Shown: piece by piece, positions 19,152-28,663 of the stretch
Numbering within the stretch: position 1 is the stretch's first letter
Layout: each line of letters begins with the position of its first letter
Assembly (NCBI GenBank): GCA_937899835.1
Contig: CALCCE010000252.1
Span: 39,229-103,228 of the forward strand
Source of the DNA: an uncultured Flavobacteriales bacterium
GTDB lineage: Bacteria; Bacteroidota; Bacteroidia; Flavobacteriales_G; Salibacteraceae
Length of the DNA: 64,000 nt
Direction: 5' to 3'
The notes under the pieces: generated by a model
The model's database searches: none
Told to the model about the DNA's origin: nothing
What the model saw: only the letters and a program-made list of their open reading frames with translations
Position numbers and translations under genes: made by a program

Positions 19152-20420
19152 ATGGAATCATTGCTCCTTCGTTCAGCACAAATTATTGATCCAAGGTCGG
19201 CCCATAATGGCACCACCACCGATGTTTTGATTCGCGGTGGCAAAATTTTGGAAATAGGCCAAAACTTAAGTGCTGATGGAGTGCAGGAAGTACATTCCAA
19301 TCACCTGTGTGTTTCTCCCGGATGGCTGGACTTACAGGCAAATTTTAACGACCCTGGATTCGAGCACCGCGAAACGCTTGAAAGTGGGCGCCTTGCTGCT
19401 GCCCGAGGTGGATATACTGCTGTGGCAGTCATGCCGTCTACCGATCCGGTAATTGATTCAAAATCTTCGGTAGAGTATATCTTAAACCGTAGCGCTACGG
19501 GTCCGGTAGAGTTGCTGCCGATTGGCGCTTTGTCTGAAGGTCGCAAAGGTCTTGATATTGCTGGCATGTATGACATGCATATGGCAGGTGCAGTTGCCTT
19601 TTCTGATGACCAAAAACCAGTGAGTAATGCCGGCCTATTGCTGCTAGCTTTGCAGTACGTTAAACCCTTCGACGGATTGGTCGTTCACTTTCCACACGAT
19701 GTTAGCATTGCAGGTGACGGCAAAATGAACGAAAGCCCCATGAGTACTCAATTGGGTATGAAGGGCATTCCGGCACTTGCTGAAGAGTTAATGGTGGAAC
19801 GGGATCTTTCGTTGGTCAACTACGCAGGAGCCCAACTCCACTTCGGAACGATTTCTACCCAGGGCAGCGTTCAGCGCATTCGCGAAGCCCAACAAAAAGG
19901 AGCCAGGATCAGTGCAGGGGTCACGCCATATCACCTGGTGTTGACCGACGAGGTCTTGAAAGATTTCGACACCAATTACAAGGTGCTTCCCCCATTGCGC
20001 AGAGAAGACGACCGGGAAGCCTTACTGGCTGGAGTAGTAGACGGAACCATTCAGGTGATTTGCACGGATCATCGGCCGCGCGAGATCGAGACCAAACAAT
20101 GCGAATTTGATCATGCTGCTTTTGGCATGATTGGCTTGGAAAGTACCTATGCCCTACTCAATACCCATCTGAGAGATCGTATCCCTGCAGAACGCTTGGT
20201 AGAGATGCTGTCCCTCAACCCCAGGCAACTGGTAAAACAACCCGTAGAGGTTATTGAAGAAGGCAGTGTAGCCAACCTCACCCTCTTCGACCCAAGCTTA
20301 GATTGGGTGTATGCTCAATCTGATCAAGCATCACTTGCTACGAATAGTCCTTTTTATGGCGCTGTTTTTACGGGCAAGGTGATCGGTGTCTTCAACCGAG
20401 GCATGTTTTTCGCTTCCTAA
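19152..20420 (+). CDS. Dihydroorotase (PyrC) homologue lacking metal ligands
   Basis: 422 residues from the ATG at 19152; a TTG at 19131 would overlap the upstream stop. The amidohydrolase scaffold of type I dihydroorotase is clear: DVLIRGGKILEIG, then PGWLDLQANFNDPGFEHRET, GGYTAVAVMPSTDPVIDSK, and FDHAAFGMIGLESTYALLNT near the C-terminus. Dihydroorotase closes carbamoyl-aspartate to dihydroorotate in pyrimidine synthesis. The HxH zinc motif (normally DLHVH) reads DLQAN here. The usual HxxHVST motif reads HFGTIST, and the HCED-type segment reads HFPHD. Only the TDH near residue 300 is kept. It may thus be a non-catalytic partner of aspartate transcarbamoylase, as described for pseudo-dihydroorotases, or have another activity. 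Confidence 0.9.
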   Translation: MESLLLRSAQIIDPRSAHNGTTTDVLIRGGKILEIGQNLSADGVQEVHSNHLCVSPGWLDLQANFNDPGFEHRETLESGRLAAARGGYTAVAVMPSTDPVIDSKSSVEYILNRSATGPVELLPIGALSEGRKGLDIAGMYDMHMAGAVAFSDDQKPVSNAGLLLLALQYVKPFDGLVVHFPHDVSIAGDGKMNESPMSTQLGMKGIPALAEELMVERDLSLVNYAGAQLHFGTISTQGSVQRIREAQQKGARISAGVTPYHLVLTDEVLKDFDTNYKVLPPLRREDDREALLAGVVDGTIQVICTDHRPREIETKQCEFDHAAFGMIGLESTYALLNTHLRDRIPAERLVEMLSLNPRQLVKQPVEVIEEGSVANLTLFDPSLDWVYAQSDQASLATNSPFYGAVFTGKVIGVFNRGMFFAS

Positions 20421-21059
20421 TTCCTATCACTTTTTGCGGTTCCCTCAAGGAATCTGTCGTTCCCTCATTTCGTTTGTATCCTCTTTCCCTGGATACTTAT
20501 TTTGGTAATGGCCATTGACGCATGGTGTTATTGATTGTTGATTTTGTATTGATCCGTTGATCATAGACGCTATAGAAACTGCGGTTGTTGATGCTTGGTG
20601 TTGCCTAGTGGGGGGTGATATGGAGTGGAGTCAGTCGCAGTTTTTTCTACTGGTCATCGCTAATAGCATGTCATAGGTTCTTAGAAAACAACCATTGGTT
20701 TAAGAAAAGCCGCTGTTCACTCAATGAACCTATTTTAGACTTGCAATTAAAGGGAAAAGAAGTGAACTTAGTTGAGAAGCAAATTCTACCCGGCCCCAGT
20801 ATCCGCAAAGAATTTGTGCACAGTGCTGGAAGCATTTTCCAGATGGGTCTCACCAATCAAGGCCTCCATTTGTGGAAATGAAAATCCACAACATATACTT
20901 GTTTCATCGATAAAATTCGATGCCTGTATCGGTTTGTTTTCAAGCCCAAACACGTAATCGGATTCGTTCGTAAAAATTTACCCTGCGTTGGTACATCTTT
21001 TCTTTAAAGAGACCAATAAAAAGCTGAATTTGTTAATCAAGTTTAGCTGGAATTCGGAT
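20421..21059. other. Intergenic region upstream of the caspase/two-component operon
   Basis: About 640 bases without a supported gene. A plus-strand frame at 20615-20881 (88 codons) ends in a protein-like stretch (LVEKQILPGPSIRKEF, HSAGSIFQMGLTNQG) and could be the worn 3' end of a lost gene, but no family is recognisable. The segment at 20500-20610 is rich in TTGAT and TTGTTG repeats. The operon promoter should lie near 20960-21050; no perfect TAnnTTTG box is seen. Confidence 0.35.
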
Positions 21060-23465
21060 ATGATTTACTTCACGCCTCGCTCAATTATCTGTAGTAGCAC
21101 TTCCTCGAAAGCGCTTATCTTACGGTTGTTGTTGTTGTTGATTTTGACGGCCTCAGGTACCCTCACCGGTACCGCTGGTAATGGAAAAGGCAATGTTAAT
21201 AACCACATGGACGCCAAGACTTACCGGCATCAATTCCTAACCGCGGTTTGCTACAATGAAGATGGGTTTTACGAAGAAGCACTGCCCATATGGAAGCATT
21301 TGCTGAAGCAATCCCCCGACAATGCTAACCTCAACTATCAAATTGGGGTTTGCTACCTGCACCTTCCGGAGCACCGATCAAAAGCCGAACAGTTTTTAAT
21401 AAAAGCCATTCAAAGTACTGATGGCAGCTATTATTACCACCATAAGGAGAACAATGCTCCAGTGGATGCCCTCTATCAATTGGGCCTCTATTATCACTCA
21501 GAAGAACGCTTAACTGAAGCGATCGAATACTATCAACTTTTTCTGGACCGTTCATTTAACCTGCACCAATTACGTAAAGAAGCCAAACACGGTATTGAGG
21601 CTTGTAACGAGGCCATGCAAAAAATTCAAGATCCTGAAGAAGTGTACTTTGCGTCTTTAGATGGACAGTTAAACACGGATTATCCAGAGTATTGTCCTGT
21701 ATTCTCCGCTACTGGCGACACCCTGTATTTTACCTCCCGTCGGCCTCGAAAAAACCGCGCCAACATTCTTAACAAAGACCCTAACGATGGGATGTACTTC
21801 GAGAACATCTATCAGGTGGTGCGCAAAAGCAACGGTAAATGGTCGGATGCTGAATTGTTGAATTTTTGCAACACCTACGAACACGAAAGTGTGTCGGCTC
21901 TTTCACCAGACGGAAAAACCATGTTTATTAGCCGCTATGGTGGTCGGGTAGCCAACCTTTACAAATGTGTGAAACGCCGGGGAAAATGGTCGGCTCCGGT
22001 AGAAATGGAACAAGGGTTGAATTCCCGTTGGTCCAACGAGACCCACCTAAGCCTCTCGGCCGATGGACAAACCGCGTATTTTGTAAGCGATCGTTGGGGC
22101 GGTCTTGGTGGGAAAGACATTTACCAAAGCCACCGCAAACCTGACGGTACGTGGACCACTCCTCAAAACTTAGGTCCGAGTGTCAACACCCCATTCGATG
22201 AGGAAAGCCCTTTTCTCGATCCCATCACCGACCGGCTCTATTTTAGTAGCAAAGGGCACAACACCATTGGTGGATTCGATGTGTTCTACAGCGAACGCGA
22301 AACGGTTGGCGCCTGGAAACCCGCCGAAAGTCTCGGCTATCCGGTTAATACCACCGACGATGATGTTTCCTACACCATTTCACCCGATCAGGTGCACGCC
22401 TGGTACTCCACCACCAAACCTCATGGCCACAAACACCGCCGGAAGGAACTCGTCTCCCTCTCCTGGTCGAAACCTGTGGCACGCCCTAAAAGCAATTTAT
22501 TAGCTCAATTGACCCAAACGCTTTTTCAGGAAGAGGCCATCAACTACTACGAACAGTACCAGGCCCTGCAACAAGCACAGCAACAAATGGAGGGATTTCG
22601 ACAAGCGCTGGCAGAGGTGAAGCCAGAAATGCAGTTGAGTCCCGAAATGCAAAACCAGCTGCAAGAAGTGCCCCAAACCTTACAAAGCTTGCGGCAGGAG
22701 TTAAATGATGAAGCCGATTTTCAAACCCTGCCCGATAAAGTCACCAAAGTGACCGAAACACTGGAAATTATCAAAGAAGAATTGGTGGGTTTGGTGCACG
22801 AGGATCAAATGGATTGGATCGACCGCATCGAAGGGGTGCGCGAAATCGATCGACCGGTGGAACGCGAAGTCCCCCATCGGGAGATTGTTGAGGTAGAAGT
22901 GGAAAAAGAAGTAGTAGTCAAAGAAATTGTAGAAGTGGAGGTGGAAAAAATCATTGAGAAGATCAAACTCATTGAACTGGAAACCGAGATTCTGGTGGGT
23001 ATGATCAGTCGAGAAGATGTACCCTACGTCAACAAGGTGGTGACAGAAGTGGAACCGATCCTCTCCCAACGGTCGCCTTTCGAAATGATATTTTTTCACC
23101 AGCATTTTGGCTTCAACCAACAGGTGATCGACACAACAGACCAGGCTTTTCGTAAGTTCATTGATGATCTTCAACTGGAAATCACGGCCTTGGATGCTAC
23201 CGGTTCGGTGAGCATTGCCATTGAATCGAGTGCTTCGACAGTACCTACCCAACGTTATTCGTCCAACGATGAAATTGCTCATTTACGGGCCTTAAAGGCT
23301 TTTGAAACGGTAAAACTTTGCCTGCAAAGGCGTGGTGTCGACACCAGTAAGTTGCTCCTCGCCTACCAGAATTCGTGGGTAAAGGGTCCCGAATACCAAC
23401 CTGGCAGTAACCTGCGGGCCGGTGTTTTTGAGAAATACCAATATGTGAAAATTGCCTTACTCTGA
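21060..23465 (+). CDS. Exported TPR/PD40-propeller protein with degenerate OmpA-like C-terminus
   Basis: 801 residues from the ATG at 21060, which places a hydrophobic export segment at about 20-40 (LILRLLLLLILTASGTLTG). Residues ~50-190 are TPR-like (FYEEALPIWKHLLKQSPDN, DALYQLGLYYHSEERLTEA). Residues ~195-470 are WD40-like PD40 blades (PVFSATGDTLYFTSRR, SALSPDGKTMFISRYGG, LSLSADGQTAYFVSDRWGG, FLDPITDRLYFSSKG). A glutamine-rich helix (480-570) and a repetitive EVEVEKE/VVVKE linker (about 607-650) follow. The end (about 673-801) looks like an OmpA peptidoglycan-binding domain with degraded motifs (SSNDEIAHLRALKAFETVK). It is the first gene of a four-gene operon and is 14 bases from the caspase gene. 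Likely a periplasmic sensor or scaffold. Confidence 0.85.
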   Translation: MIYFTPRSIICSSTSSKALILRLLLLLILTASGTLTGTAGNGKGNVNNHMDAKTYRHQFLTAVCYNEDGFYEEALPIWKHLLKQSPDNANLNYQIGVCYLHLPEHRSKAEQFLIKAIQSTDGSYYYHHKENNAPVDALYQLGLYYHSEERLTEAIEYYQLFLDRSFNLHQLRKEAKHGIEACNEAMQKIQDPEEVYFASLDGQLNTDYPEYCPVFSATGDTLYFTSRRPRKNRANILNKDPNDGMYFENIYQVVRKSNGKWSDAELLNFCNTYEHESVSALSPDGKTMFISRYGGRVANLYKCVKRRGKWSAPVEMEQGLNSRWSNETHLSLSADGQTAYFVSDRWGGLGGKDIYQSHRKPDGTWTTPQNLGPSVNTPFDEESPFLDPITDRLYFSSKGHNTIGGFDVFYSERETVGAWKPAESLGYPVNTTDDDVSYTISPDQVHAWYSTTKPHGHKHRRKELVSLSWSKPVARPKSNLLAQLTQTLFQEEAINYYEQYQALQQAQQQMEGFRQALAEVKPEMQLSPEMQNQLQEVPQTLQSLRQELNDEADFQTLPDKVTKVTETLEIIKEELVGLVHEDQMDWIDRIEGVREIDRPVEREVPHREIVEVEVEKEVVVKEIVEVEVEKIIEKIKLIELETEILVGMISREDVPYVNKVVTEVEPILSQRSPFEMIFFHQHFGFNQQVIDTTDQAFRKFIDDLQLEITALDATGSVSIAIESSASTVPTQRYSSNDEIAHLRALKAFETVKLCLQRRGVDTSKLLLAYQNSWVKGPEYQPGSNLRAGVFEKYQYVKIALL

Positions 23466-23479
23466 TACTCCCACACGCC

Positions 23480-25519
23480 ATGATACGCCCTAACTCTTTC
23501 TTATTATTTTTTGGCCTGCTTCTGCTGAGTGCCGCTCCGTTGTTGGGGCAACTGCCCCAGCACGCTTTTAGTGGCCCGGGGAGTGGCAATCTGATGGCAC
23601 TTTCCTTCGATCAAAGTGGGGAGCGTTTGCTCACTGGCCGTTCAGGCAACTTTATCGGTATTCGCAATTTGGCAGCCGACTCTTGGGATGCTCAGCTGAA
23701 ACCGGGACAAGGTTCGCTTACGGCCATCGCTTTTCACCCCAATCAACCTTTGTTCATAGCGGCCCGCGAAGATTTTCGGGTACTGTTTTGGGACTGGCAA
23801 ACCAACCAAACCCGTTTGCTGCAAGGCGCACGAATGCCCATCAGAAAATTGGCTTTTGACCCCAGTTCCAACCTGCTGGTAGGAGGCTATCCCGATGGTC
23901 AAGTAGTGTTGTGGGACACCACCAGTGTATTGCCCGTGCGGAAGTGGCTAAGTGGCAACAATCCGGTACACGATCTGGTGGTAGCACCCCAGTGCCGCTG
24001 GGTAGCGAGCCTCAATGTTTTGGGACAAGTGAAAGTTTGGGATCCCTTCAATCAAAAAACGGTTTTTGAAATCGATAACAACAAGGAGGTGGCGGCTTCG
24101 ATGACCTTGAGTTCCTCCGGCAAAAAGTTGGCCTTGGCCTACCCTTCCGGTAAAATCGAATTGTGGAATACCGAAAGTTGGAAAAAGGAAAAGACCTTTA
24201 AAAACGAGCAGGCGGGTCCTGAGGCATTGTGTTTCGATCCGAGTGGAGAGTGGCTGGCTATAGCAGACAAACAAGGTAGCGTAACGGTGTGGAACCTCAA
24301 CGCTTACAAAATGGTACACCAATTGCCGGTGCGTTCGCATGCTTTGGCTTTTCATCCCAACGGCAGTTCTCTGAGTACTGCTACCCGTTGGGGGGAAGTT
24401 TCGGTTTGGAACCTACAAGCCGACGACCTGGGCACCGGTGGTTTAGAGCTCAGTCTGGAAGGAGCCGAGGGAGTAGAAATTCTTCCCTTGTACAGCGATC
24501 GCTGGAACATGAACTTCTCTTTGAGCAACACGGGCCAACAAACGGCTCGAAAGATTTTGGTTTCTACCAGAATTCCACAAATGAACATCGATACCATCTT
24601 TTTAGTAGAGAAGATGGCCCCCGGGAGCAGGCGCAGTTTTAACCTCAACTTCCCGATTACTTCTGACCAACCGCAGATGGCAGTGAAACTCGATATTCGC
24701 GCCCGATCGGTCGACAATCAAATCGCGAGTTACCAGCAAAATTTGGTGTTGGACAACATTCAACAAGCGAATGCCCAGCAAGGAAAGTACTATGCCCTCA
24801 TCATTGGTATCGATGATTATGGAGGCGAATGGTCGCCTTTGAAAAATGCCGTGACCGATGCCCAGGCCATTGCACAAGAACTGCGTTCCAATTACCAATT
24901 TGACGAGTTCATTGAATTGTACGATACCAGTGCCAGCCGACACAACATCATTCGTCAATTCGAATGGTTGGGCGCCAACCTGCGCCCGGAGGACAATTTG
25001 TTTATCTACTACTCCGGGCACGGTGAATACCGCGCCAACCTGGGCTCTGGTTACTGGGTGCCAGCCGATGCCATGAGCCGCTCCACTTCGGCTTTCATCT
25101 CCAACGCTGATATTCAGGCCTACATCAAAGGCATTCAGGCCAAGCACACTTTGTTGATTGCCGATGCTTGCTACATGGGCGAGCTTTTTAGGGGCCAATC
25201 GCAAGCGGGCCCAGAAAATGCCAACCTCAATGAATATTTTGAAGCGCTGAAAGAAAAGAAATCGCGACAGGCCATTACTTCAGGCGGCATTGAACCAGTG
25301 AAGGATGGCGGTGGCGGCAAACATTCGGTGTTTGCCTTCTACCTGCTCCAATCGCTTACGCAAAACGAATCCCCTTACTTGCTGGCCGGTCAATTGTTTC
25401 AAACCCTGCAATTGCCGGTGGCCAACAACAGCAATCAAACGCCTCAATTCCACTCCCTCACCAACACCGGAGACGAAGGAGGGCACTTTTTGTTCATTCG
25501 CAAAACCCAGCAACCCTAA
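23480..25519 (+). CDS. Exported WD40-repeat caspase-family (C14) peptidase
   Basis: 679 residues. Signal peptide at about 1-23 (MIRPNSFLLFFGLLLLSAAP, then LLGQ). Residues ~30-315 are about seven WD40 blades (ALSFDQSGERLLTGRSG, LAFDPSSNLLVGGYPDG, LCFDPSGEWLAIADKQG). Residues ~325-425 are an Ig/CARDB-like domain (FSLSNTGQQTARKILVSTRI). Residues ~435-650 are the caspase p20-like domain: YYALIIGIDDYGG, LKNAVTDAQAIAQEL, catalytic His514 in YYSGHGEY and Cys564 in IADACYMG. All key residues are present, so cleavage after a specific residue (often Arg or Lys in bacterial metacaspase-type enzymes) is plausible. It acts in the periplasm or at the surface. Its neighbours are a sensor-like protein upstream and a kinase 12 bases downstream. 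Confidence 0.92.
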   Translation: MIRPNSFLLFFGLLLLSAAPLLGQLPQHAFSGPGSGNLMALSFDQSGERLLTGRSGNFIGIRNLAADSWDAQLKPGQGSLTAIAFHPNQPLFIAAREDFRVLFWDWQTNQTRLLQGARMPIRKLAFDPSSNLLVGGYPDGQVVLWDTTSVLPVRKWLSGNNPVHDLVVAPQCRWVASLNVLGQVKVWDPFNQKTVFEIDNNKEVAASMTLSSSGKKLALAYPSGKIELWNTESWKKEKTFKNEQAGPEALCFDPSGEWLAIADKQGSVTVWNLNAYKMVHQLPVRSHALAFHPNGSSLSTATRWGEVSVWNLQADDLGTGGLELSLEGAEGVEILPLYSDRWNMNFSLSNTGQQTARKILVSTRIPQMNIDTIFLVEKMAPGSRRSFNLNFPITSDQPQMAVKLDIRARSVDNQIASYQQNLVLDNIQQANAQQGKYYALIIGIDDYGGEWSPLKNAVTDAQAIAQELRSNYQFDEFIELYDTSASRHNIIRQFEWLGANLRPEDNLFIYYSGHGEYRANLGSGYWVPADAMSRSTSAFISNADIQAYIKGIQAKHTLLIADACYMGELFRGQSQAGPENANLNEYFEALKEKKSRQAITSGGIEPVKDGGGGKHSVFAFYLLQSLTQNESPYLLAGQLFQTLQLPVANNSNQTPQFHSLTNTGDEGGHFLFIRKTQQP

Positions 25520-25531
25520 TTTACTACCAGC

Positions 25532-27862
25532 ATGAAACTTTCGCTCTCCTCCCTTCTGCTTGGTAGCCTGCTCCTCGCCTGTTGTTGGCTCTGGACAGGT
25601 ATCAACCCGGTGGCGGCCCAAAAGTCACAAGAACCCGTGGCCAACCTTCGCGCCTTAGATAATGAAGCTTGGGCACTTCGCACCATCAATCCCCAAAAGG
25701 CACAGCAAATTGCCGAAAAGGCTTTGGGCCTTGCGCGTGAATTGAATGACCGGGAACGGGAAGCCTCTCTGTGCAACACCCTGGGGTGCATTTTCCTTAC
25801 CGAACGCAATTTCGAGATTTCTAAGACCTACCTGGAGCAAAGCTTGCAAGTGCGGAAAACGTTGGGGCTCAACAAAGAATCGGGCAACAGCCTGCACAAC
25901 CTGGGCAAGCTCCACCTGGAATTTGAGAAGTATGAAGCCGCAAAAAACTATTTCCAAAGGGCAATTTATACCTATCAGGCACTGGACGATGCACCTGCCG
26001 TAGCGGCCTGTCGCTTGTTGCTTGGTACTACCTTTTATAAATCTAGCCAATGGGAAAAGGCTCAAAAGCAAGCGTTTTTGGCACACCAGCACTATGCCCA
26101 TTTTGGACTGGATCAAAAAACCGGGGGCACTGAAAACTTGCTGGGCCTGATTGCACTAAGACAAGCAGACAACCAAGGGGCAATTCATTATTTTCAGTTG
26201 GCCATCCAGCACTTTCAGCAATCGGGCGACCGCAACTGGGAGGCTTTGGCCACTTCTCACCTGGCTTTGGCACATCAAAATGCGATGCAGCCCATCGATG
26301 CTGCCCGCTATCACCAAATAGCAGCCAATCTACTCAGTGGTTTACCCAGTAATACTCCACCGGCTGAAGCTACCTACCTGGCACACAATTCAGGGTTACA
26401 ATTGCACCAACGGGGTGAGTTAGAAGCCGCAGTCCGCTCTTATCAAAGGGCACTGGAAAATGCCGAACGCCACCGGCAACACCAGTTGGCGGCCCGCACC
26501 TGCCACAACCTGGCCGCAGTTTATGATCAACTGCAACGCAAAGAGGAGGCCACCCGCTACCGTTTTCGGCTCAAGTCACTGATGGAAAGCATTGATGACA
26601 ATGAGCTTACAGCCGCCAATTACCTGGGACTGGCTCAATATTATCAGGAGCAGAAAAAATGGAAAGATGCCTTAGAATACTACAAACGCAGCAAGAAAGC
26701 TGCCGTGGCAGGTCATTTTAATGAAGCAGAATTGAAAGCCTGTAGGGGCCTGTACGATAGCTACAAGCATTTAAATCGTGCTGAGGATGCCTTGCTAATT
26801 CACGAACGATTGCTGCAATTGCAAGAACAACTGCTCACCACACAAATGGAGCAGCTGAATGCTCACCACGAAAACATTCACCATCAAAACCGGGTGAAAC
26901 GCATTAAAACCGAGCTACAAGGCATTCAACGTAAGTTATTGATCGCCCACAACGAAGTAGAACACCTGCGCAGCAAAACCGAAAATCTAAATGCAGACAA
27001 CGAAGCGCTGGTAGCCGAAAAGAGCAGCCTGGAAAGTGACCTCGATTTGCTTTCGCAAGACATGTACCTGATGGTGATTTATGGTTTAGTGGCCACCTTG
27101 TTATCGGTAGTACTCCTGATGCGCTATTTCTACAAACGCAGGGAATTCATCCGCCTTTCTCACCAAAAACAACAAATTGATGCTAAAAACGACCGGATCA
27201 GTAAGCTGCTACAGGAACTGAATCACCGCGTAAAAAACAACCTGCAGTTCATCTCCAGTTTGCTCAACCAACAAGCCCGACAACTTTCGGACTTGCAAGC
27301 CCGACAAGCCATTAGAGACGGCCTGAAACGGGTAGATGCCATTGCACAATTGCACAAAAAACTCTACGAAGGCCAGGAATTTCAGGTGATTGAGATGGCC
27401 AACTACATCAGCGACCTGACCCATGAGCTGGACCGTAGTTATCGTGCTCCCGGACAATCGGTGAGCATCGGTCTTTCCTTGCAAGAAATGCCACTGGAAG
27501 TAGACCTGGCAGTATCAGTTGGACTTATCGTGAACGAATTGTTGACCAATGCTTACAAACACGCCTTTTCGCCGGAGCGCACTGGCAGTTTACACGTTTC
27601 TCTTCAGGAGTTGAACGGTGACCTGGTAGAACTCACTGTGGGCGACAACGGTGCCGGACTACCCAAGGATTTTGAACTCAAAGCTGGATCCTTTGGCTTT
27701 CAACTGGTGCAAGACCTGGTAGCCGAAATCGACGGCCACCTGGAATGGGATTCGAATAACGGAGCCTTCTTCCGCATTTTGTTCTACAAGTCACAAGACG
27801 CCAACCCAGATTTTTCCAATGTACCTCCTCATACCATAACCCCATTAAAACAAGCTTCGTGA
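25532..27862 (+). CDS. TPR-containing sensor histidine kinase, HisKA_2 type
   Basis: 776 residues. Signal peptide 1-30 (ends NPVAAQ). Residues ~35-430 hold many TPR units in the periplasm (LCNTLGCIFLTERNFEISKT, SLHNLGKLHLEFEKYEAAKN). A coiled coil follows (430-508), then one membrane helix (about 511-532, LMVIYGLVATLLSVVLLM). Residues ~556-630 are the HisKA_2 dimerisation domain with the phospho-acceptor His565 in ELNHRVKNNLQFISSLL. Residues ~660-765 are the HATPase with N-box (GLIVNELLTNAYKHAF) and G-box (VGDNGAGLP, GSFGFQLVQDL). It should autophosphorylate on His565 and pass phosphate to the adjacent LytTR regulator, whose start codon overlaps this stop by 4 bases. Confidence 0.95.
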   Translation: MKLSLSSLLLGSLLLACCWLWTGINPVAAQKSQEPVANLRALDNEAWALRTINPQKAQQIAEKALGLARELNDREREASLCNTLGCIFLTERNFEISKTYLEQSLQVRKTLGLNKESGNSLHNLGKLHLEFEKYEAAKNYFQRAIYTYQALDDAPAVAACRLLLGTTFYKSSQWEKAQKQAFLAHQHYAHFGLDQKTGGTENLLGLIALRQADNQGAIHYFQLAIQHFQQSGDRNWEALATSHLALAHQNAMQPIDAARYHQIAANLLSGLPSNTPPAEATYLAHNSGLQLHQRGELEAAVRSYQRALENAERHRQHQLAARTCHNLAAVYDQLQRKEEATRYRFRLKSLMESIDDNELTAANYLGLAQYYQEQKKWKDALEYYKRSKKAAVAGHFNEAELKACRGLYDSYKHLNRAEDALLIHERLLQLQEQLLTTQMEQLNAHHENIHHQNRVKRIKTELQGIQRKLLIAHNEVEHLRSKTENLNADNEALVAEKSSLESDLDLLSQDMYLMVIYGLVATLLSVVLLMRYFYKRREFIRLSHQKQQIDAKNDRISKLLQELNHRVKNNLQFISSLLNQQARQLSDLQARQAIRDGLKRVDAIAQLHKKLYEGQEFQVIEMANYISDLTHELDRSYRAPGQSVSIGLSLQEMPLEVDLAVSVGLIVNELLTNAYKHAFSPERTGSLHVSLQELNGDLVELTVGDNGAGLPKDFELKAGSFGFQLVQDLVAEIDGHLEWDSNNGAFFRILFYKSQDANPDFSNVPPHTITPLKQAS

Positions 27863-28629
27863 TGAAAAAACCCATCCGCATCCTCGTTGTAGAGGACAAA
27901 ATGATCGTAGCAAGAGACATTGCCCACCATTTAGAAGACCTGAATTATCAAGTGACCGGCCTTGCCCGATCGGGCAAAGAAGCTTTGGAAAAACTGGTGA
28001 GCAATCCACCAGATTTGGCCATGCTCGACATCAACCTGAAAGGTGACATGGACGGCATTGAATTGGCCGAACGCATTGCCAGGGTCCACCCTATTCCGAT
28101 CATTTACCTGACGGCACAAAACGACCGGGCAACCTTGGAAAGGGCTAAAAAGACCCTTCCCTCAGCCTACCTGGTAAAACCTTATAAAAAAGAAGATTTT
28201 GGCCCGGCCATTGATCTCGCCATTTATCAGTACACGCAAAACCGCTCGGGCGCTGAGCCAGAGGCCGCCGATGCCTTAAAAATCAGTCAACCAGAACCCG
28301 TGCGCGAAAGTGTGTTTGTGAAAAGTGACCATTGCTATGAAAAACTGGAGGTGGCTGACATTCGCTACATCAAAGCCGAAGGCAGCTACGTGAAGATTTT
28401 TACCACCAATCGCAATTACTTGCAAACGGTGAACCTCAACAGTTTCAGCCGTCAACTCAACCACCCTGATTTAGTGCGGATTCACCGGAGCTACGTGATC
28501 AACCTTCGTCACCTCACGGTGTATGAGGAAGGCCGGGTGTTTATTGGAGACAGTGAAATCCCGATCGGGAAAACTTACCGTGGAGAATTGGTGAAGTACT
28601 TGCAATTCATTCGTACTGGCACAGGCTGA
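27859..28629 (+). CDS. LytTR-family response regulator
   Basis: 256 residues. A receiver domain lies at about 5-125 (ILVVEDKMIVARD, acidic pocket E12 D13), with phospho-acceptor Asp57 in LAMLDINLKG. It has the Thr/Ser and Lys switch residues (IIYLTAQND, YLVKPYKK). A linker follows, then a LytTR DNA-binding domain at about 150-250 (VADIRYIKAEGSYVKIFTTN, LVRIHRSYVINL, PIGKTYRGEL). Such regulators bind paired direct repeats upstream of target genes. Its start overlaps the kinase stop by 4 bases, so the two are translationally coupled and most likely one pathway. It is the last gene of the operon, followed at once by a strong terminator. Confidence 0.96.
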   Translation: MMKKPIRILVVEDKMIVARDIAHHLEDLNYQVTGLARSGKEALEKLVSNPPDLAMLDINLKGDMDGIELAERIARVHPIPIIYLTAQNDRATLERAKKTLPSAYLVKPYKKEDFGPAIDLAIYQYTQNRSGAEPEAADALKISQPEPVRESVFVKSDHCYEKLEVADIRYIKAEGSYVKIFTTNRNYLQTVNLNSFSRQLNHPDLVRIHRSYVINLRHLTVYEEGRVFIGDSEIPIGKTYRGELVKYLQFIRTGTG

Positions 28630-28663
28630 ACGCCCGAGGACAAAAGTGCCCCAAAAGAATAAA

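Noticed and set aside
20615..20881. 88-codon plus-strand frame
   Set aside because: Only its last third looks protein-like; no start signal or family. Noted as a possible remnant within the intergenic entry.
22701..23282. 193-codon minus-strand frame rich in His and Phe
   Set aside because: It is the antisense of the repetitive Glu/Val linker and C-terminus of the PD40 protein; antisense of acidic coiled-coil DNA gives such frames.
24602..25204. 200-codon minus-strand frame
   Set aside because: Antisense of the caspase domain, whose catalytic motifs are intact in the plus frame.
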